Source of the DNA: Lysobacter sp. GX 14042
Lineage (GTDB): Bacteria > Pseudomonadota > Gammaproteobacteria > Xanthomonadales > Xanthomonadaceae
NCBI RefSeq assembly: GCF_021390425.1
Contig: NZ_JAJUWY010000001.1
Coordinates: 620,001 to 684,000, forward strand
Length of the DNA: 64,000 nucleotides
Reading direction: 5' to 3'
A program made the translations under genes and the position numbers. Under the pieces are notes generated by a model. That model saw only the letters and a list, made by a program, of their open reading frames with translations, was not told where the DNA came from and did no database searches. How positions within the stretch are numbered: position 1 is the stretch's first letter; every line of letters starts with the position of its first letter. Positions 58,911-64,000 of the stretch are shown here, piece by piece.

Positions 58911-59522
58911 ATGAGCCACCAGACGCTGCAGGCCCCCGCCCGCCATGAACTGGTCGTCAAGCACAGCCGCTTCCTGGCCCTTGCCGCCCCCGCCGGGACC
59001 AGCGAAGAAGCCATGGCGTTCATCGCCGCGGCCGGCACGCCCGAGGCCACCCACAACTGCTGGGCCTGGCGGATCGGCGGGCTGTACCGCTCCAGCGACG
59101 ACGGCGAGCCGGCCGGAACCGCCGGCCGCCCGATCCTGGCCGCCATTGACGGCCAGGGGCTGGACCAGGCCGTGGTGGTCGTCACCCGCTGGTACGGCGG
59201 GATCAAGCTCGGCGCCGGCGGGCTGGTCCGGGCCTATGGCGGTTGCGCAGCCGAATGCCTGCGCACCGCGCCACGGCGCGAGCTGGTCGAGTACCTGGAG
59301 CTGCAGCTGGCCTACCCGTTCGCGCACACCGGGGCGGTGCACTCCGCGCTGGCCCAGCACGGCGCCGACAAGCTCGCCGAGGACTTCGCCGCCGACGGGG
59401 TGGAGCTGCGGCTCCGGCTGCCTTCCCATGCCGCCGGGGCACTGCGGACGCAACTGCGCGATGCCACGCGCGACGAGGTGCGGGTGACCGGTATGTGCGG
59501 CGGGCCCGATGACGGACAATAG
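58911..59522 (+). CDS. yigZ: IMPACT/YigZ family protein
   Basis: Member of the UPF0029 (Impact N-terminal) family, whose bacterial forms bind nucleic acid or ribosomes; the exact role is unclear. The 203-residue product has the signature HNCWAWRIG, SSDDGEPAGTAGRPIL and VVVTRWYGGIKLGAGGLVRAYG (split at its middle), followed by the DUF1949 ferredoxin-like domain. No strong ribosome site precedes the ATG, but no other in-frame start exists. Divergent from the GGDEF-EAL gene by 138 bases; overlaps or abuts the ABC exporter. Confidence 0.93.
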   Translation: MSHQTLQAPARHELVVKHSRFLALAAPAGTSEEAMAFIAAAGTPEATHNCWAWRIGGLYRSSDDGEPAGTAGRPILAAIDGQGLDQAVVVVTRWYGGIKLGAGGLVRAYGGCAAECLRTAPRRELVEYLELQLAYPFAHTGAVHSALAQHGADKLAEDFAADGVELRLRLPSHAAGALRTQLRDATRDEVRVTGMCGGPDDGQ

Positions 59523-59526
59523 CCCG

Positions 59527-61314
59527 ATGACCGATGCCCCCACCGCAACCGCCGAGAAGCCCGAAGCCAGCCGCAAGGCGCCGCTCGGCAGCCTCAAGAC
59601 CCTGTGGCCCTTCGTGCGCCGCCACCGCGGCCTGTTCGTCGCCTGGCTGGCGGCGCTGGCATGTTCCTCCGTCGCGACCCTGACCCTGCCGCACGCGTTC
59701 CGGATCATGATCGACCAGGGCTTCACCCAGGGCGGCGGCAGTGCCATCGACCGTGCCTTCGTGCTGCTGTTCGCGGTCGCCGTCGCACTGGCGCTGGCGA
59801 CCGCGGCGCGTTTCTTCTTCGTTTCGCTGCTGGGCGAGCGGGTGGTCGCCGACCTGCGCGGGCAGCTGTACGCGCACCTGGTCTCGCTGGATGCCGGGTT
59901 CTTCGACCGCAACCGCAGCGGCGAGCTGGTGTCGCGGCTGACGGCCGACGCCGAGTTGCTGCGCGGGGTCATCGCCACCAGCATGTCGGTGGCACTGCGC
60001 AGCGCGGTGACCTTCCTGGGCGGCATCGCGATGCTGTTCGTGACCGCCCCGCACCTGGCCGCCTACACCCTGGTCGGGATTCCGCTGGCAGTGATCCCGA
60101 TCGTGATCGGCGGGCGCCGGCTGCAGAGGATCTCGCGCGCGGCGCAGGACCGGGTGGCCGACGCCAACGCGCTGGCCAACGAGACCCTGGGCGCGGTGCG
60201 CACGGTGCAGGCGCACGCCCGCGAGCCCTACGAGCTGGGCCGCTTCGGCGAGGCGCTGAAGGTCGCCGTGGCCACCGCCCGCCGGCGCATCCAGGCCCAG
60301 GCCTGGGTGACGGCGATCGCCATCGTGCTGGTGTTTGGCGCGATCACCCTGGTGCTGTGGTCGGGCGCGCACGACGTGGCCGAAGGCCGGATGAGCGCCG
60401 GCACCCTGGCCCAGTTCGTGCTGTACGCGCTGATCGCCGGTGGCTCGGTCGGGTCCCTGGCCGAGGTCTGGAACGAACTCCAGCGCGCGGCCGGCGGCAT
60501 GGGCCGGATCTCGGAGCTGCTGGTCGAGGTACCGGCGATCCGCGAGCCGGCGCATCCGCTGGCGTTGCCGCGGCCGGTGCGCGGGGAGATCGCCTTCGAC
60601 GCGGTGACCTTCCACTACCCGTTGCGCCCGGACCTGCCGGCGCTGGACGCATTCAGCCTGCGGGTGCGGCCCGGCGAGACCGTGGCGCTGGTCGGCCCGT
60701 CGGGCGCGGGCAAGAGCACCGTGTTCTCCATGCTGCTGCGCTTCCACGACCCGCAGTCCGGCACGGTCTCGATCGACGGCCATGACATCCGCTCACTGTC
60801 CCTGCCCGCACTGCGCGAGTCGATCGGCATGGTCCCGCAGCAGCCGGCGATCTTCGCCGCGAGCGCCGGGGACAACATCCGCTACGGCCGCCTGGAGGCC
60901 ACTGGAGCCGAGCTGGAAGCGGCGATTGAAGCGGCGCATGCCTCGGACTTCATCCAGGCACTCCCGGAAGGCCTGGACACCGGGCTGGGCGAGCGCGGGG
61001 CGCGGCTGTCGGGTGGGCAGCAACAGCGCATCGCCATCGCCCGGGCACTGCTGAAGGATGCACCGGTCCTGCTGCTCGACGAGGCCACCAGCGCGCTGGA
61101 TGCACAGAGCGAACGGGCGGTGCAGCAGGCGCTGGAAACCCTGATGGAAGGCCGCACCACGCTGGTGGTCGCCCACCGCCTGGCGACCGTGCTGAAGGCC
61201 GACCGCATCGTGGTGATGGACCGGGGCCGGATCGTGGCCGAAGGCACCCACGCCGAGCTGCTCGCCCAGGGCGGGCTGTACGCGGAACTGGCGCGGCTGC
61301 AGTTCCTGGACTGA
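59527..61314 (+). CDS. ABC exporter, fused membrane and ATPase domains
   Basis: Homodimeric type IV ABC transporter of the MsbA/BmrA/ATM1-like group. The 595-residue product has six membrane helices (about 30-310) and an ATPase domain with Walker A GPSGAGKST, Q-loop PQQPAIF, signature LSGGQQQR, Walker B VLLLDEAT and H-loop AHRLAT. Substrate unknown (lipid, drug or other). I start at the ATG 4 bases after the yigZ stop; an ATG at 59509 that overlaps yigZ by 14 bases is also possible. It converges on aidB with a 3-base gap. Confidence 0.93.
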   Translation: MTDAPTATAEKPEASRKAPLGSLKTLWPFVRRHRGLFVAWLAALACSSVATLTLPHAFRIMIDQGFTQGGGSAIDRAFVLLFAVAVALALATAARFFFVSLLGERVVADLRGQLYAHLVSLDAGFFDRNRSGELVSRLTADAELLRGVIATSMSVALRSAVTFLGGIAMLFVTAPHLAAYTLVGIPLAVIPIVIGGRRLQRISRAAQDRVADANALANETLGAVRTVQAHAREPYELGRFGEALKVAVATARRRIQAQAWVTAIAIVLVFGAITLVLWSGAHDVAEGRMSAGTLAQFVLYALIAGGSVGSLAEVWNELQRAAGGMGRISELLVEVPAIREPAHPLALPRPVRGEIAFDAVTFHYPLRPDLPALDAFSLRVRPGETVALVGPSGAGKSTVFSMLLRFHDPQSGTVSIDGHDIRSLSLPALRESIGMVPQQPAIFAASAGDNIRYGRLEATGAELEAAIEAAHASDFIQALPEGLDTGLGERGARLSGGQQQRIAIARALLKDAPVLLLDEATSALDAQSERAVQQALETLMEGRTTLVVAHRLATVLKADRIVVMDRGRIVAEGTHAELLAQGGLYAELARLQFLD

Positions 61315-61317
61315 GGC

Positions 61318-62382
61318 TCAGGCCGGCAGCGCGCGGTCGATCAGCGCGGGCACGGCCAGGTCCACCGGCAGGGTGCCCATCGCCAGGCCGTGCTCGCCCG
61401 CCAGGCGGGTGCGGCAGAAGGCATCGGCGGCCGGGCTGCCCGCACGCAGCAGCAGGCTGGCCTGCAACGCCAGGGCGAGGCGCTCGACCAGGTGGCGGGC
61501 GGCGGCCGGTCCGGCCTGTGCCAGCTGGTCCGGCAGGGCATCGGCGACACGGTCGAGCGCCGGATGCAGGTCGCGGGCGGCGCCGATCTCCGCCAGCAGG
61601 GCCGCCCCGGTCGCTGGTTCCTTCGCCAGCGCGCGCAGCACGTCCAGGCACTGCACGTTGCCGCTGCCCTCCCAGATCGAATTGAGCGGGGCCTGCCGGT
61701 ACAGGCGCGCGAGCATCGACTCCTCGACATAGCCGTTGCCGCCCAGACATTCCTGCGCCTCGTTCACCAGCGCCGGCGCGCGGCGGCACAGCCAGTACTT
61801 GCCCGCCGCGGTGGCGATCCGCGCCAGTGCCGCCTCGGCCGGCTCGCGCGGGGCGGCGTCCACCGCGCGAGCCACGCGCAGGGCCAGCGTGGTGGCGGCC
61901 TCGGATTCGAGCGCCAGGTCGACCAGCACGTTGCGCATCAGCGGCTGGTCCACCAGCAACCGGCCGAATGCGCTGCGATGCCGGCAATGGTGGATCGCCT
62001 GGGCCAGCGCCATCCGCATCTGCGCGGCGGCCCCCAGCATGCAGTCCAGCCGGGTCAGCATGACCATCTCCAGGATGGTGGCCACGCCGCGGCCCTCCCC
62101 GCCCACCGGCCAGGCCCGCGCGCCGCAGAACTCGACCTCGGAGGACGCATTCGACCAGTCCCCCACCTTGTCCTTGAGCCGCTGCAGGCGGAATGCGTTC
62201 TTCGTCCCATCGTCCAGCAGCCGCGGCATCAGGAAGCAGCCCAGGCCACCGGGCGCCTGGGCCAGGACCAGGAAGCCGTCGCTCATCGGCGCGGAGAAGA
62301 ACCATTTGTGGCCGACCAGGCGGTAGGCATCGCCGTCGGGCGTGGCGGTGGTGGCGTTGGCGCGCACGTCGCTGCCGCCTTG
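61318..62382 (-). pseudogene. aidB: AidB-type acyl-CoA dehydrogenase, 5'-truncated
   Basis: AidB-family flavoprotein of the adaptive response to alkylation. Visible are about 355 residues beginning QGGSDVRAN and running through HKWFFSAPMSD, the NASSEVEF segment, TRLDCMLGAAAQMR, HRSAFGRLL and QECLGGNGYVEESMLARLYRQAP to a natural end. Family members are about 540 residues, so the first 185-190 (the N-terminal helical domain and the rest of the TEKQGGSD motif) are missing. At 62383 the sequence stops matching: the codons before Gln read Asn-Gln-Tyr instead of Thr-Glu-Lys, and the frame closes at 62440. A GTG at 62367 could start a 349-residue fragment but this would lack part of the FAD site. 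Confidence 0.88.
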
Positions 62383-62548
62383 GTACTGGTTACATGCAAC
62401 ACCATGGACGGGCCCGCAAGGCCAATCCCCGCGTACCTTTCAGGGCCAGAGTTGGATGTCCATGGGTGATAGTTAGCGCACAAGAGTGGGCCATGTACCT
62501 TGACCATCGGGGTACAAAACGGCCGTCCAACTCGCTTCGATGCGAACT
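62383..62548. other. repeat-rich non-coding junction, possible IS end
   Basis: Directly beyond the aidB break there is no coding frame. The stretch contains short related pieces (CCATGGACGGGCCC / TCCATGGGTG / GGCCATGTACC) and a GTACC-11 bases-GGTAC inverted repeat (62496-62516 region). Multiple short repeats of this kind are typical of insertion-sequence ends such as those of the IS21 family, but no transposase is visible and I cannot confirm a match. Confidence 0.3.
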
Positions 62549-63039
62549 CTAAGCGTCACGCAGGTCTCGGACGAGGGAATCCACCCGCTGACACTGCTTG
62601 CGCCTCTCCTGCCGTGCCCGGTCGACCTTGGCGTGGCCGCGGTCCTCCGTGGCACGAAGATGCAGATCAATGGCTGTCGCGTTCGGTCGCGATCTGCGCC
62701 TGAAACACATCCAGCTACTCGGCAAGCCCTGCCGTCGCAGGCCGGCCTCGCTAGCCCTGTCTTCGGCGCCGGCCCGCCGCGCCTCGCCGATCCTGGCTTG
62801 CGAGCTGCCCACCAGACGCGCGAGCTCAGCGGTTGGTGCCATGCGCCGTCTCAGGATTGGCCGGCGGCCGTGACAGCATCGCGAGGCGCGAGGGCGTCCG
62901 TATCGAAGCCGCCTCGATTTTCCTCGAGTACTTCTCGTTCCTCGCGTAGGACCTCCCGGTCCGTGGCCAACGACTTTTCAGTGGCGCTGTCGCGCACTCG
63001 ATCGCCACCCTCCGCCTCTGGCGGGCTCCGTACTCGCCA
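62549..63039 (-). pseudogene. decayed KfrA-like coiled-coil gene
   Basis: Minus-strand remnant read in three frames. From 63039 to 62851 one frame gives a charged helix (SLATDREVLREEREVLEENR); the frame then shifts to 62842-62720 (AELARLVGSSQARIGEARRAG). A third gives LDVFQAQIATERDSH (62714-62667), and the second frame resumes with LRATEDRGHAKVDRARQERR, ending at a stop at 62549. These pieces in order match the long coiled coil of KfrA-type plasmid/ICE DNA-binding proteins (ATERDSH...ATEDRAHAEVDRARQE). Stops and frame changes show it is dead. The KfrA DNA-binding N-terminus is not recognisable. Recognition is from memory of the family. Confidence 0.55.
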
Positions 63040-63147
63040 TCATCGTGCGTCAATCTGCTGGCCTGGTCTGCCTTGCCTACCCCAGCGCCGCCGCCCCCGT
63101 GCTCGGCCCACAGACCCGGTTCCCGGCAGGCGGCCCTTGGGCTGGAC

Positions 63148-63342
63148 TCACCCCCCGCTTCCGGCCATCGTTTTCACCCCCAGATCTGCCAAGTCACCGA
63201 CGACGAACGCGACACTGAACCTTGCACGGGTCACCGCAACGTAAAGCCGCTCCGGTGCTTTCAGTTTTGTCGGATCCCGCTTCTTGAGGTATTCGACCAT
63301 GGGTCTGGTCGGGAAGATCATGCCCTTGACCTGCCCCCTTAC
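63148..63342 (-). pseudogene. C-terminal fragment of a UvrD-type helicase
   Basis: A 64-codon open stretch on the minus strand contains IFPTRPMVEYLKKRD and then ERLYVAVTRARFSVAFVV, which is helicase motif VI and its flank at the C-terminus of superfamily 1A (UvrD/Rep/PcrA-like) helicases, followed by a short tail and stop. The sequence before MIFPT no longer matches (VRGQVKG) and closes with a stop after five codons, so all upstream motifs are lost. Similar C-termini occur in stand-alone UvrD-like partners of OLD-family nucleases in defence modules; the fragment alone cannot decide. Confidence 0.6.
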
Positions 63343-63374
63343 TCAGGGCCACTAGCTACTTAGTAGAGTCCAAG

Positions 63375-64000
63375 TTGGACGCAGACGCGGTGCTGGACGA
63401 CGCGTTTGAGCGAGCCGTCCTTTGGGAAGCTCCTCGGTTCTGGATCCACTCGCCGACCGCGGAGCGGATGTTTGCGCAGGTCCAGGCGAAAGTTGAGCGC
63501 CAAGTCGCTGAGCGCAACGCCGAGATCCTCGCCGAGCGCGCTCGGCGCGACGCGGCGCGGCGCAGCGCGGAAGCCAAGTTGGACGCTGATCGACGCCGCA
63601 AGGAGCGGTTTCGCCAGAAGCTGCGCGCCCCATACAGGCTCGACCTCGTCGCACTCTCTGAGTTGTCGTCGCCCGTCGCCGCGCGTGCGCGGCTGTCCCG
63701 GCTGTCCGAGCGCGACGCTTCGGCGATCGATCTGGCCCGTCGACGCTACTTGGATGGCGATTCTCTGCCCCCGTTCCTCACGCGCATCCCAACCGGATGG
63801 CAGCTCATTGATGCACACCCTCACCTCTGGCAGCTGATGCTGTGGGGCCAGTTCGTGCGTGGCCAGCCTGTGGGCACCCGGTTGAAGCCCGCGAAGTGGG
63901 TGCCCCACCTTGGACGGATAGTGGGCTTCGACGCGTCTTTGAAGCGGCTGTTCGACGCGCAGCAGCGAGATTGGCAGCAGGCTCGCACTAAGGGGTTTCG
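63375..64000 (+). CDS. hypothetical protein, runs off the right edge
   Basis: The plus-strand frame is open from 63330 to the window end with no stop (208 codons from the TTG at 63375). I do not recognise the family. The product is strongly charged: a helix-rich first 85 residues (RMFAQVQAKVERQVAERNAE, RRDAARRSAEAKLDADRRRKE), then a more globular part with IPTGWQLIDAHPHLWQLM and LKPAKWVPHLGRIVGF. The motif KLDAD occurs twice. No ATG before 63468; GTG 63390 is an alternative start, and none has a ribosome site, so the true 5' end may have been lost at the junction with the helicase fragment. Codon use is less GC-biased than in the core genes. Confidence 0.5.
   Translation, partial: MDADAVLDDAFERAVLWEAPRFWIHSPTAERMFAQVQAKVERQVAERNAEILAERARRDAARRSAEAKLDADRRRKERFRQKLRAPYRLDLVALSELSSPVAARARLSRLSERDASAIDLARRRYLDGDSLPPFLTRIPTGWQLIDAHPHLWQLMLWGQFVRGQPVGTRLKPAKWVPHLGRIVGFDASLKRLFDAQQRDWQQARTKGF

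Noticed and set aside
61390-62469. 359-codon plus-strand open frame over aidB.
   Set aside because: Complementary shadow of the aidB fragment, without recognisable domains.

Overview
The window looks like a chromosomal segment of a high-GC gammaproteobacterium of the Xanthomonadaceae/Lysobacteraceae group (Lysobacter/Luteimonas-like). The basis is the protein sequences (for example RbfA, TrpF, NuoG), the tpiA-secG-tRNA-nuo arrangement, a TonB receptor paired with an S9 peptidase, and REP-like palindromes. The assignment is from recognition, not from a search.

Positions 1-8824 (minus strand) carry the translation/RNA cluster read as metY (tRNA-fMet), rimP, nusA, infB, rbfA, truB, rpsO, pnp; pnp runs off the left edge. 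The tRNA has a strong promoter and is followed by a terminator and a second hairpin in the rimP leader. Positions 8870-23703 hold a complete 14-gene NADH:quinone oxidoreductase operon (nuoA to nuoN), tightly packed with many 4-bp overlaps. It lies between a tRNA-Leu(GAG) gene (23797-23881) and metY, so it appears inserted into an otherwise old secG-leuU-metY-rimP-nusA cluster. Upstream follow secG, tpiA, a 2-oxoglutarate/Fe(II) oxygenase and glmM.

Positions 27642-37307 (minus) contain accD, trpA, trpB, trpF, truA, a fimV-like gene, asd, aroC and prmB: fatty-acid and amino-acid biosynthesis plus a polar hub protein. The strand changes at 37308. Next come a Sco-type copper chaperone, psd, a lytic transglycosylase (minus), an NlpE-like lipoprotein, greB and rimO (minus). 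Then a five-gene plus-strand operon with overlapping stops and starts encodes a dienelactone-hydrolase-like protein, a HIT protein and the three subunits of 5-oxoprolinase (pxpB, pxpC, pxpA). Positions 46672-49071 hold dcd, a DUF2147 protein and the Fe-S carrier apbC, the last with an FNR-type box in its promoter.

Positions 49178-54218 encode a TonB-dependent receptor and a secreted S9 peptidase, probably one uptake/degradation unit. Then come an aldehyde dehydrogenase, a GAF-GAF-GGDEF-EAL protein whose end overlaps it tail to tail, an IMPACT/YigZ protein and an ABC exporter.

The right end (61318-64000) is different. An aidB-type acyl-CoA dehydrogenase is cut off at its 5' side at about 62382. 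Beyond the cut lies decayed, mobile-element-like DNA: repeat-rich sequence, a frame-broken KfrA-like coiled-coil gene, the C-terminal tail of a UvrD-type helicase, and an unrecognised open frame that runs off the edge. This looks like the border of an old genomic island and is the most unusual part of the window. No complete new system is visible.
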